NCBI GenBank assembly: GCA_030645365.1
Contig: JAUSMB010000041.1
Span: 1-64,000 of the forward strand
Source of the DNA: Rugosibacter sp.
GTDB lineage: Bacteria; Pseudomonadota; Gammaproteobacteria; Burkholderiales; Rhodocyclaceae
DNA: 64,000 nt
Direction of reading: 5' to 3'
Shown: positions 38,971-48,101 of the stretch, piece by piece
Layout: the number at the start of each line of letters is the position of its first letter
How positions within the stretch are numbered: position 1 is the first letter of the stretch
Position numbers and translations under genes: made by a program
The notes under the pieces: model-generated
Seen by the model: only the letters and a program-made list of their open reading frames with translations
The model's database searches: none
Told to the model about the DNA's origin: nothing

Positions 38971-39484
38971 GCGAGGCAAACAACGGGTGGCTTGGTTGAT
39001 CAAATGAAAAATAGGGCCGCAGTGCTTGATTCAGCGCGGCGTCAATTATTTCTGGCGATTGTTCGATGAGGCGCCAATAGCAGCGCAGGGTGGCAGGTTC
39101 AGGCGCAATGTCAGTAGCCGATGCGGGCGCGGCATCAAGCAGTTCAACCCAATTGCCACGGGTGGCAAAAGAGAGCACGAGACGAGGTTGCCGCCGTATT
39201 GCCAGCGCCGACTTTTCAGCGATACAGTGTGTCAGGTAGCGAATGGCGTCTGCGCGCAGCCAGGCTTCAGCACTATCTTGAATCTGCCGTGGCGTGGCAT
39301 GTGGTGGTAGGGGTAAAAACAAGGTATCCCCTTGACGGCACGTTTGGACATGTTCGTGGCTGAGCGTCAAGCGCAGCGATAAACCCAGGTAGCGAATGAG
39401 TGTGCCCTCATGCCAGCGTAATGCAGCATCAGGTGCGGTGGCGTCCAGCCGTAGATCAAGTTGGCGTTTGCGGATTGACCTCAT
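38963..39484 (-). CDS. uncharacterised protein, apparent HExxH-less paralog of the adjacent YgjP-like peptidase
   Basis: LRCYWRLIEQSPEIIDAALNQALRPYF aligns with [27 protein letters not shown] of its neighbour. Confidence 0.6.
   Translation of the reverse strand: MRSIRKRQLDLRLDATAPDAALRWHEGTLIRYLGLSLRLTLSHEHVQTCRQGDTLFLPLPPHATPRQIQDSAEAWLRADAIRYLTHCIAEKSALAIRRQPRLVLSFATRGNWVELLDAAPASATDIAPEPATLRCYWRLIEQSPEIIDAALNQALRPYFSFDQPSHPLFASHA
39192..39217 (-). repeat. dispersed motif copy 6
   Basis: GAAAAGTCGGCGCTGGCAATACGGCG inside the pseudo-peptidase ORF (EKSALAIRR). Confidence 0.95.
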
Positions 39485-40244
39485 TGATATTGGTCTCGGT
39501 AGCGAGATAGAGATCCGGGCTGATGCGACGCATTTCCGCTTCGATCCAGGTCTCTGCCTGCGCCAGAATGTCGGATGCGGTTAAACCCTTGGGATCAATG
39601 GCAGGGCCGACACTCACGGTGACGACACCACTTTTTTTGAACAAGGCGTTCTTCCCCCAGAATTCACCTGAGTTCAGCGCCACAGGAACCACAGGCGCGC
39701 CGGTGGCTGTGGCCAGAAAGGCACCGCCCCCTTTGTAGCGGTGCTTTCCACCAGGAGGAGCGCGCGTGCCTTCAGGGAAGATGACGACGGTATACCCTTC
39801 GTCCAGGCGTGCACGACCGAGTTCGACCAAATGCTTGATCGCTTCTTTACCTGCCCCGCGATCAATCGGAATCATGGGCGTGAGCGCCAGTGCCCAGCCG
39901 AAAAATGGCAGCTTCTTGATCTCTTTTTTCCAGACGAACACCGTATCTTTGAAGACTTCTTGCAGGACCAATGTTTCCCAGGCGGACTGATGTTTGCAAA
40001 ACACGATCGCCGATCGCGGCGGGATATTTTCTGCACCAATGAGGCGATAAGGGATGCCCAGGACATGTTTGACCAGCCAGATCGCAAAGCGTACCCAAGG
40101 CATGGCCAGCCGGTGACGCCAGCGCAGCGAGAGTGGAAAGCTGACCAGAATAAACAGCACCATGTAGGGTGGCGTGGTGATGATCAATATGATCAGATAG
40201 AGCAAAGATCGGAGGAATGACAGCATGGCGTTATTCGTGCTCAT
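39456..40244 (-). CDS. plsC: 1-acyl-sn-glycerol-3-phosphate acyltransferase
   Basis: KHQSAWET (HX4D-like region) and FPEGTRAPPGG. Confidence 0.92.
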   Translation of the reverse strand: MSTNNAMLSFLRSLLYLIILIITTPPYMVLFILVSFPLSLRWRHRLAMPWVRFAIWLVKHVLGIPYRLIGAENIPPRSAIVFCKHQSAWETLVLQEVFKDTVFVWKKEIKKLPFFGWALALTPMIPIDRGAGKEAIKHLVELGRARLDEGYTVVIFPEGTRAPPGGKHRYKGGGAFLATATGAPVVPVALNSGEFWGKNALFKKSGVVTVSVGPAIDPKGLTASDILAQAETWIEAEMRRISPDLYLATETNINEVNPQTPT

Positions 40245-40250
40245 GCGTGC

Positions 40251-40784
40251 TCATGCGAGCAGGTGGGCGACCGCTGCTGCGAGATCAGGAAAAACGAGTG
40301 TGCCCGCAGGCAGTTCCGGATCAGTGGCGGTTTTTTTGCCTTTGCCGGTGAGCACCAGAATGGGTTTGGCCCCGACGGTGACAGCGGCTTCCAGATCACG
40401 CAGCGCATCGCCTATGGCGGGCACATTGGTTAAATTCGTATTAAAGCGTTTGGAAATTTCGTGCAACATCCCCGGTTTGGGTTTGCGGCAAGCGCAATTG
40501 TCAGCACTGGTATGCGGGCAAAAAAAGATAGCATCAATACGCCCACCGACTTGCGCCAGGGCTTTGTTCATTTTTTCGTGAATTGCGTTGAGCGTATCCA
40601 TCTCGAACAAGCCACGGCCCACGCCGGATTGATTCGTCGCGACTACTACGCGATAGCCCGCCTGATTCAGCCGCGCGATGGCAGCGAGGCTGCCAGGAAT
40701 GGGCTTCCATTCGTCAGGTGACTTGATGAACTGGGCGGAATCAAAATTGATCACACCATCGCGGTCGAGAATAATCAGCTTCAT
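40251..40784 (-). CDS. gmhB: D-glycero-beta-D-manno-heptose 1,7-bisphosphate 7-phosphatase
   Basis: LDRDGVINFDS, VATNQSGVGRGLF, CxHxnC zinc region (CPHTSADNCACRKP). Confidence 0.93.
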   Translation of the reverse strand: MKLIILDRDGVINFDSAQFIKSPDEWKPIPGSLAAIARLNQAGYRVVVATNQSGVGRGLFEMDTLNAIHEKMNKALAQVGGRIDAIFFCPHTSADNCACRKPKPGMLHEISKRFNTNLTNVPAIGDALRDLEAAVTVGAKPILVLTGKGKKTATDPELPAGTLVFPDLAAAVAHLLA

Positions 40785-40910
40785 ATCAATATCAGTTTAT
40801 GTTTTATGGTGACAGCGGAAGGCGAGGAAAACAGCCCTCTGTCCCGGCTATTCGTGGGTATTCGTTAGTTTTTGTCGGTTTATTTTCAACGGGTGTTGTT
40901 GCTGCGTGGT

Positions 40911-41261
40911 CTAGAACAGCTCAATACCTGCGCGGCGCACGGCAAGTGCAAACAGGCCAAAACAAATGACCGTGATAACGACACTGGCGAGCAAGGTTAG
41001 CCAGAATCCTAAACGCGGCAACAGCAACGGAAAGGCGAGGAACATCGGTAGTGTGGGTACAACATACCAAAACGTATACCAGGCGTGATTGGCTATTTTG
41101 GATTCGGGCTGATTTTCAATCTGCAGCCAGATGAGGGTCAAAATTGTCACCAGCGGCAGCGCGGCGACCAGGCCGCCGAGCTTGTCGCTGCGTTTGGCAA
41201 GCTCCGACACCAGCACGACCACGGCGGCGGTAGTGAGATATTTCGTGATGAGCCAGAGCAT
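40911..41261 (-). CDS. DUF3147 family membrane protein
   Basis: Four predicted transmembrane segments, LVSELAKRSDKLGGLVAALPLVTILT pattern. Confidence 0.65.
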   Translation of the reverse strand: MLWLITKYLTTAAVVVLVSELAKRSDKLGGLVAALPLVTILTLIWLQIENQPESKIANHAWYTFWYVVPTLPMFLAFPLLLPRLGFWLTLLASVVITVICFGLFALAVRRAGIELF

Positions 41262-41276
41262 GTTGGTGCGGTAGCC

Positions 41277-43370
41277 TTAGCTTGATAAGCGTGAAATATC
41301 CGCCACGCAGTTCATCAGCTTGGCCAGCTGTACCAGCAGTGCCAAACGATTAGTGCGCATCGCTGGATCATCTGCATTGACCATCACGCCTTCGAAAAAA
41401 GCGTCGACTGCCGGACGCAGGTCAGCGAGTGATTTCAGGGCCGTGGTGTAGTCGCTTTTGGCGAGTTGTGCTTCGATGAGCGGGGTGAGTTTTTGGACTT
41501 CGGCAAACAGGTTTTTTTCTGCCATCTCATGGAGCAGCGCAGGGTTAACTGTTTGGCCTGCCGGCTCGGTCGATTTTTTCAGGATATTGATGATGCGTTT
41601 GTTGGCTGCAGCCAGCGCGGCCGCTTCGGGCAGGGCGGCAAAGGCTTTGACAGCGGCCAGGCGTTGCGGCACTTCATCCATGCGCGTGGGGTTTTGGGCG
41701 AGTACGGCATCCACGGCGTTAGGCTCGTGTCCGGCATCGCGCAGCAAGTGACGTAGCCGTTCACGGAAAAAGTCGGCGCTGGTAATACGGTACTCGGCGG
41801 TTAATAACGCCGGAGAAAAGCCTTCAGCAGCATCTTCAATCAAATCGGCAAGGTTTAACGGCAGCGGCGCTTCCATCAGGATACGCAAAACACCGAGCGC
41901 AGCGCGACGCAAACCGAAGGGATCTTTATCGCCCGTCGGGATTTGACCGATGCCAAAAAAGCCGATCAGGGCATCCATTTTGTCGGCCAGCGCAACAGCG
42001 CAGGCAACGGCGCCCTGCGGCAGCACATCGCCATTGAAACGCGGGCGATAGTGTTCTTCAATCGCCCCAGCGACGACCGCCGGTTCGCCATCGGCCAGCG
42101 CGTAATAACGCCCCATGATGCCTTGCAGCTCAGGGAATTCGCCAACCATGTCGGTGACCAGATCGGCCTTGGCAAGCAATGCGGCGCGCTCGGCGAGCGT
42201 TGCATCAGCGCCGAGCCGGTGAGCAATCCGCGCTGCGAGCTTGATCAGCCGGTCGACACGCTCGCCCTGCGTGCCAAGCTTGTTGTGATACACCACGCTG
42301 GCGAGCTTGCCAATGCGTGCGGAAAGCGGCGTTTTCTTGTCGGTTTCGAAAAAGAATTTCGCATCCGCCAAACGCGGACGCACCACGCGGGCGTTGCCGG
42401 CGATGATGTGCGTCGGATCATTCACCTGCATGTTGCTGACGATGAGAAAGCGGTTGGTCAGCTTGGCATCCGGCCCAGTGCCATCCATCAGCGGAAAGTA
42501 TTTCTGGTTCGCCTTCATGGTCAGAATCAGGCATTCCTGCGGCACAGCGAGAAATTCTTCTTCAAACCCCGCTTCATAGACGGCGGGATATTCGACTAAG
42601 GCGGTGACTTCATCCAGCAGCGCATCGTCTTGCAACCAGGTGCGGCTACCAGCTGCGGCATCGAGTTGCTGGCGAATCATCTCGCGGCGTTGCTCAAACG
42701 AGACAATCACGCGACCTTGTTGCTCTAGCATGCTGGCATAAGCGTTCGCATCAGTGAGTGTGATCTCGCCTGTGCTCATAAAGCGATGGCCGCGCGTGGT
42801 GTTGCTGCTACTCAAGCTCAGCGCAGAGCCTGGCACAACGCGCATGCCATGCAGCAGCACCAGTCCATGCACGGGACGCACAAACTGCACCTCGCTATTG
42901 CCCCAGCGCATGAGTTTGGCGACGGGGAGTTTTTTCAGTGCGGTTTCGACCATGGCAGCTAACACGGTGTCGATAGGCTCGCCGGATTTATGCAGGCGCA
43001 CGACAAAGTATTCAGCCTTGCCATCGCTCACTTTTTCGAGCTGCGCAAACGTGACCCCGGCGCCGCGCATGAAGCCTTCTAGCGCCTTGGTCGGCGTTCC
43101 GTCAGCGCCGACCCCGGCGCTCACCGCCGGGCCTTTTTTTTCTATCGTCCGGTCTGGCTGGGTTTCCAGACAGTCGGGGAACAACAAGGCCAGACGACGC
43201 GGCGTGGCGAACCATTGCCCGGCATTCGCCGCGTCAATATAGCCCGCTTCGGCGAGCGCTTGCTGCATTTGCTCGCGGAATGCCAGCCCCAGCCTGGCCA
43301 GCGATTTCGGTGGCAGTTCTTCACAGAGAAGCTCAATCAACAGCGTGGCTTTCATGGGTGTCGCCTTCAT
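41277..43370 (-). CDS. glyS: glycine--tRNA ligase beta subunit
   Basis: [43 protein letters not shown]. Confidence 0.95.
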   Translation of the reverse strand: MKATPMKATLLIELLCEELPPKSLARLGLAFREQMQQALAEAGYIDAANAGQWFATPRRLALLFPDCLETQPDRTIEKKGPAVSAGVGADGTPTKALEGFMRGAGVTFAQLEKVSDGKAEYFVVRLHKSGEPIDTVLAAMVETALKKLPVAKLMRWGNSEVQFVRPVHGLVLLHGMRVVPGSALSLSSSNTTRGHRFMSTGEITLTDANAYASMLEQQGRVIVSFEQRREMIRQQLDAAAGSRTWLQDDALLDEVTALVEYPAVYEAGFEEEFLAVPQECLILTMKANQKYFPLMDGTGPDAKLTNRFLIVSNMQVNDPTHIIAGNARVVRPRLADAKFFFETDKKTPLSARIGKLASVVYHNKLGTQGERVDRLIKLAARIAHRLGADATLAERAALLAKADLVTDMVGEFPELQGIMGRYYALADGEPAVVAGAIEEHYRPRFNGDVLPQGAVACAVALADKMDALIGFFGIGQIPTGDKDPFGLRRAALGVLRILMEAPLPLNLADLIEDAAEGFSPALLTAEYRITSADFFRERLRHLLRDAGHEPNAVDAVLAQNPTRMDEVPQRLAAVKAFAALPEAAALAAANKRIINILKKSTEPAGQTVNPALLHEMAEKNLFAEVQKLTPLIEAQLAKSDYTTALKSLADLRPAVDAFFEGVMVNADDPAMRTNRLALLVQLAKLMNCVADISRLSS
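41767..41792 (+). repeat. dispersed motif copy 7
   Basis: AAAAAGTCGGCGCTGGTAATACGGTA inside glyS (YRITSADFF). Confidence 0.93.
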
Positions 43371-44284
43371 GCTGAGTCTCCCTTCAACATCGGAAAGCCC
43401 AGCCGCTCGCGCGAGTCGTAATACGCTTGCGCCACTTCACGCGCCAGCGCGCGCACGCGACCGATATAGGCGGCGCGCTCGGTGACTGAAATCGCACCGC
43501 GCGCGTCCAGCAAGTTGAAACTGTGCGAGGCTTTCATGACCATCTCGAAACCGGGCAGGGGAAGGTTAAGGCCAATGAGTCGGTGGGCTTCGGACTCGAA
43601 TTTGCCAAACTGGGCAAATAGCCAATCCACATCCGAATGCTCAAAGTTGTAGGTGGATTGCTCCACTTCATTCTGGTGATATACGTCGCCATAGGTCACA
43701 CCCGGTGACCATACTAGGTCGTACACGTTCTCTACGTCTTGCAAATACATCGCCAGACGTTCGATGCCATAAGTAATTTCGCCCAGCACGGGGCGGCAGA
43801 CGAGTGAGCCGACTTCCTGAAAATAAGTGAATTGGGTGACTTCCATGCCATCCAGCCACACTTCCCACCCCAGACCCCAGGCGCCCAGCGTGGGCGATTC
43901 CCAGTCATCCTCGACAAATCGGATGTCATGTTCGGCGGTGTTAATGCCCAAGTGACGCAGGCTATCGAGGTACAGTTCCTGGATATTGGGCGGGTTGGGT
44001 TTGAGCACTACTTGGTATTGGTAGTAGTGCTGCAAGCGATTCGGATTTTCGCCATAGCGGCCATCTTTCGGCCGCCGCGAAGGCTGCACATAAGCCGCCC
44101 GCCAAGGCTCGGGGCCGAGCGCGCGCAGAAAAGTCGCGGTGTGAAATGTGCCGGCGCCAACTTCAATATCGTAAGGCTGGAGCAACACACAGCCCTGCCG
44201 GTTCCAGTAATCCTGCAAGCGCAGGATGATTTCCTGGAATGTGGGTTTTTGATTCATGAAATTATCCAACAAGCCCCAAAGCAA
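43367..44284 (-). CDS. glyQ: glycine--tRNA ligase alpha subunit
   Basis: [46 protein letters not shown]. Confidence 0.96.
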   Translation of the reverse strand: MLWGLLDNFMNQKPTFQEIILRLQDYWNRQGCVLLQPYDIEVGAGTFHTATFLRALGPEPWRAAYVQPSRRPKDGRYGENPNRLQHYYQYQVVLKPNPPNIQELYLDSLRHLGINTAEHDIRFVEDDWESPTLGAWGLGWEVWLDGMEVTQFTYFQEVGSLVCRPVLGEITYGIERLAMYLQDVENVYDLVWSPGVTYGDVYHQNEVEQSTYNFEHSDVDWLFAQFGKFESEAHRLIGLNLPLPGFEMVMKASHSFNLLDARGAISVTERAAYIGRVRALAREVAQAYYDSRERLGFPMLKGDSA

Positions 44285-44371
44285 GCGATTTTACAGTGCT
44301 TTGAGCGGCTATAGCCTGAATGCAAAGGTGGAAAGTCGGTTGTCGCCTATTGGCAAAAAAGGATGGCATTG

Positions 44372-44397
44372 AAAAAGTCGGCGCTAGCAAGACGGCG
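44372..44397 (+). repeat. dispersed motif copy 8
   Basis: AAAAAGTCGGCGCTAGCAAGACGGCG between divergent glyQ and arsR-like gene. Confidence 0.95.
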
Positions 44398-44497
44398 CCC
44401 CAGGCGATGTCGTCACTTTGAACGTCTGCTGGATACGCAGTCGGCCCACAAAAAATAAAAATACCACCTATATTCGTATTATCGTTAGAATGTATGA

Positions 44498-45169
44498 ATG
44501 AATAAACGTTCATTGAAAGACCTGCTGTACGAACAAGTTGCTCGCATCGGCAAGGCTGTCGCAAGCCCGAAGCGGCTGGAGTTGCTGGAGTTGCTTGCCC
44601 AGAGCGAAAAAACTGTTGAGGCGCTGGCTGCCGAGCTGTCAATCGACATCAAGCTCACCAGTGCACATTTAAAGGCTTTGAAGGGCGCTCGCCTGGTTAC
44701 CTCACGTCGTGAGGGCAAGTACATGGTGTATCAGCTCACCGGCAGTGACGTAGCTGGCCTTTGGGTGATGTTGCGCCAAGTGGCTGAGGAACACCTGCTG
44801 GAGTTGAGGCTGGCACTGGATCAGATGGTGGCGGATCCAGCGAGGCTCGCCTCTGTCAGCCGTAAAGCATTACTAGAGCAAGCGCGACGTGGCGATGTCA
44901 TTGTCATTGACGTTCGTCCGCGGGCCGAGTACGAGGCGGCACATCTGCCTTTTGCCCGCTCGATGCCCCTTGTCGAGATCAAAAAACGGCTTGCGGAATT
45001 GCCGACTGACAAGGAAATCGTCGCCTACTGCCGTGGCCCCTTCTGTCTGCTGGCTGACGAAGCCGTGGTTTTGCTCGCTGCCAAGGGTTACCGGATACGC
45101 AAGATTCTTGACGGCGTCAGCGAGTGGCAGGCGGCTGGATTGCCGCTGCAAAGTTCTGTTGAGGAATGA
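44498..45169 (+). CDS. ArsR-family HTH regulator fused to a rhodanese domain
   Basis: ArsR wHTH N-terminus; rhodanese C-terminus with CRGPFCLLADEAV active-site loop. Confidence 0.88.
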   Translation: MNKRSLKDLLYEQVARIGKAVASPKRLELLELLAQSEKTVEALAAELSIDIKLTSAHLKALKGARLVTSRREGKYMVYQLTGSDVAGLWVMLRQVAEEHLLELRLALDQMVADPARLASVSRKALLEQARRGDVIVIDVRPRAEYEAAHLPFARSMPLVEIKKRLAELPTDKEIVAYCRGPFCLLADEAVVLLAAKGYRIRKILDGVSEWQAAGLPLQSSVEE

Positions 45170-45198
45170 AGCACTGACCAAGGAGAAGGAGACAGGTA

Positions 45199-45431
45199 AT
45201 GGGTTCCATACTTTTCATTCTCAACGAAGCGCCTTACGGAAGTGGGCGTGCCTACAACGCGCTGTGTTTGGCCGATGTGTTCAGCTGCGCTAAGGCGAGG
45301 TCGCACTCTATGGGGTCTGCATGGATGCACGCGGCATGACCGAACCGAAAATCATCGCAGGCGCCAGGCGTTCGACGCTTGCATAGCTCGCCGACTGGAC
45401 GATCGAGGCGGACAAGGTGCTGGTTTTCTAA
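45199..45431 (+). pseudogene. decayed DsrE-family sulfur-relay gene (deletion, frameshift, in-frame stop)
   Basis: Frame 1 MGSILFILNEAPYGSGRAYNALCLADVFSCAKA, then another frame EVALYGVCMDARGMTEPKIIAGARRSTLA*LADWTIEADKVLVF*. Confidence 0.78.
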
Positions 45432-45444
45432 GGAGGAATCGACC

Positions 45445-46182
45445 ATGTTTTTCAAACAACTGGCCACCAGGGAATCATCCCTGTCTTACTTCTTCGGCTG
45501 TGCGGGGCTGGGCAAGGCTGTCGCCGTGGATGTCGTCGCGGGTGACGAAGACTGGTTTATCGAAGAAGCCCGCAAGGCGCAGGTCGACATCCGCTACGTG
45601 ATCGACACGCATGTCCATGCCGACCACTACTCAGGCGGGCGGGCGCTGGCCCAGCGCGTCGGCGCACCGTACTGCCTGCATGCGTCCAACCGGGCGCTGG
45701 TGAAGTACGACTTTGAACCCTTGCAAGACGGTCAGTTGCTAGATGTCGGCAACGTCAAGGTCAAGGTGCTGCACACCCCGGGCCATACGCCGGATAGTGT
45801 CTGTTTGCTGGTTACCGATTCGCGTCGTGGCTTGGCGCCCTGGTTCGTGATCACTGGCGACACATTATTCGTCGGCGCGATAGGCCGCCCCGACCTGGCA
45901 GGCAGGGAAAAAGAAATGGCAGCCGTGTTGCACGACAGCCTGCATACCAAGTTGCTGACGCTGCCCGACGAACTCGAAATTTTCCCCGGCCATCAAGCCG
46001 GCAGCGTCTGCGGTGCGGGCTTGTCGGGCAAGCCGTCATCGACCCTTGGTTTCGAGAAACGCTGGAACCCAGCGCTGACAATGGACAAAACCGCCTTTGT
46101 CGACTACCTGACCAGGGAGATTCCGCCCCGACCCGCCAATATGGAGGCCATGGTGCAAGCCAACCTGGGCATAAGGCACTAA
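45445..46182 (+). CDS. MBL-fold hydrolase (persulfide dioxygenase/glyoxalase II-like)
   Basis: DTHVHADHYSGG, HTPGHTPDSVCLLV, GDTLFVGAIGRPDLAG. Confidence 0.88.
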   Translation: MFFKQLATRESSLSYFFGCAGLGKAVAVDVVAGDEDWFIEEARKAQVDIRYVIDTHVHADHYSGGRALAQRVGAPYCLHASNRALVKYDFEPLQDGQLLDVGNVKVKVLHTPGHTPDSVCLLVTDSRRGLAPWFVITGDTLFVGAIGRPDLAGREKEMAAVLHDSLHTKLLTLPDELEIFPGHQAGSVCGAGLSGKPSSTLGFEKRWNPALTMDKTAFVDYLTREIPPRPANMEAMVQANLGIRH

Positions 46183-46187
46183 GACAT

Positions 46188-47423
46188 ATGCATACAACGC
46201 CCATCCGTCTCGGGCTGCGTGAAAACTTCGGCCAATTCTCGCTGCTGGTCCTCGTCAATGCCTTTGTCGGCGCGATGGTGGGCCTCGAGCGCAGCATTCT
46301 GCCTGCCATTGCCGAGCAGGAATTCCACATCGTGGCGCGGACGGCGATTCTTTCATTCATCGTGGTGTTTGGCGTCACCAAAGCACTGACGAATTATTTT
46401 GCCGGACGTTTTGCCGACCGCTTTGGCCGCAAGCACGTGCTGGTCGCAGGATGGCTGGTGGCTATCCCGGTGCCATTCGCCCTGATGTGGGCGCCAGACT
46501 GGAACTGGGTGGTCGCGGCCAACATGCTGCTGGGCGTGAGCCAAGGGTTGACGTGGTCTACCACGGTCATCATGAAAATCGACCTGGTCGGCCCGAAACA
46601 GCGTGGGCTGGCGATGGGTCTCAACGAGTTTTCCGGCTATTTCGCGGTGGCGGGCAGCGCCCTGGCCACCGGTTGGATGGCCGCTCGATACGGGCTGAGG
46701 CCCGAACCGTTCTATCTGGGCGTCATTTATGTTATTGCTGGATTATTACTTTCTTTGTTTGCAGTTCGTGAAACCCGGCATCATGTGGCGCACGAACTGC
46801 GGGTGCACCATCCGGCAACCAACGACGAGAAAAAACTCACGCAAGGCGAGATTTTTCGCCGCACTTCGCTGACCGACCGCAATCTCTCCAGCGTCAGCCA
46901 GGCGGGGCTGGTCAACAACCTGAATGACGGCATGGCCTGGGGCCTGTTCCCGCTGTTCTTCGCCGCAGCCGGCATGACGCTGGCGCAAATTGGCATCCTC
47001 GCCGCAATCTATCCTGCCGTCTGGGGCGCATCGCAAATAGTGACCGGCGCCCTGTCCGACAGGATAGGCCGCAAGTGGCTCATCGTGTGGGGGATGTGGC
47101 TGCAGGCAGTGGGCATTGGCGTGACTGCGCTGGCTGCGGATTTCCGTGGCTTCGGGCTGGGTGCGGTATTGCTTGGCATTGGGACGGCGATGGTTTATCC
47201 GACCCTGCTGGCTACTATCGGGGACGTCGCCCATCCCGCCTGGCGCGCTTCCGCCGTGGGTGTCTACCGGCTCTGGCGCGACCTCGGTTACGCGGTGGGC
47301 GCTCTCTTGGCCGGCATCACCGCTGATCTGTTCGGCCTGGCGTCGGCCCTGTGGCTGGTGGCGGGGCTGACCTTGCTGTCGGGCATAATTGCAGCAGTGC
47401 GGATGAATGAAACCTTAGCGTGA
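46188..47423 (+). CDS. major facilitator superfamily transporter
   Basis: 12-TM MFS pattern, GRFADRFGRKHVLVAG and GALSDRIGRKWLI. Confidence 0.9.
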   Translation: MHTTPIRLGLRENFGQFSLLVLVNAFVGAMVGLERSILPAIAEQEFHIVARTAILSFIVVFGVTKALTNYFAGRFADRFGRKHVLVAGWLVAIPVPFALMWAPDWNWVVAANMLLGVSQGLTWSTTVIMKIDLVGPKQRGLAMGLNEFSGYFAVAGSALATGWMAARYGLRPEPFYLGVIYVIAGLLLSLFAVRETRHHVAHELRVHHPATNDEKKLTQGEIFRRTSLTDRNLSSVSQAGLVNNLNDGMAWGLFPLFFAAAGMTLAQIGILAAIYPAVWGASQIVTGALSDRIGRKWLIVWGMWLQAVGIGVTALAADFRGFGLGAVLLGIGTAMVYPTLLATIGDVAHPAWRASAVGVYRLWRDLGYAVGALLAGITADLFGLASALWLVAGLTLLSGIIAAVRMNETLA

Positions 47424-47477
47424 AATACTTGGTCAAGCGCGCTATGTAATAACCGAGCGTGGCGGGCCATAGAGAAG

Positions 47478-47495
47478 CCTCCCCGAGAGGGGAGG
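47478..47495. terminator. perfect GC-rich stem-loop downstream of the MFS gene
   Basis: CCTCCCC-gaga-GGGGAGG. Confidence 0.5.
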
Positions 47496-48101
47496 ATGGG
47501 AGGGGCGGGCTTCTGATTTTCCGCTTTTCGCGTATTTCATCATCAGTGGGTGGCCTTCTCGACCATGAGCGTTAGCAGGTGAAACAGTCTGATCGGGCAG
47601 GGCAAACCAATCAAGGGTAGCAATGGCGGCAAGGGCGCTTATTGTGGCGCCCATTGGCATACCCGGAGAGAGCTTGCTGAGGTGCAAACCGAAATAAAAG
47701 CAAGTCAACTTTTCGTTTTTAGTAACCGTAACACCTATCCTGGAGGCGCATCATTCTTAGCCAAAGGTAGGTGTGGCGGCTGACATGAAGGCTATTCAAT
47801 CTACTGGCGAAGGCCTCAAAACAATGCAGGACAATGTGAAAAATGCGGTCACAACTTGATCGCATCGCCAAGGGCATGATGAATGTGGACTCTATGATGA
47901 AAAGTCAATTGGGTGTCGCCGCTATGCCTTTGGAAAAATGAGGAATAAACCGCGGCTCGGCTAGCTGCCGCTTATGTACAGTATGCTTAAGCGGGTGGTA
48001 CCGGCGGTGATCGATAAATTTGGCGTTCCTGGCTGGATGCCAGATGGAACCCCTAGCTTATATTCACACTGTAACGTCACGTCTGATCGAGGAAAGTCAT
48101 T

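Noticed and set aside
43090-43120. TCAGCGCCGAC in glyS and similar partial hits near 21085 (AAGTCGGCGC), 22700 and 58055
   Set aside because: Match 9-11 bases only, without the A-tract or the downstream ACGGCG; compatible with chance in a GC-rich genome.
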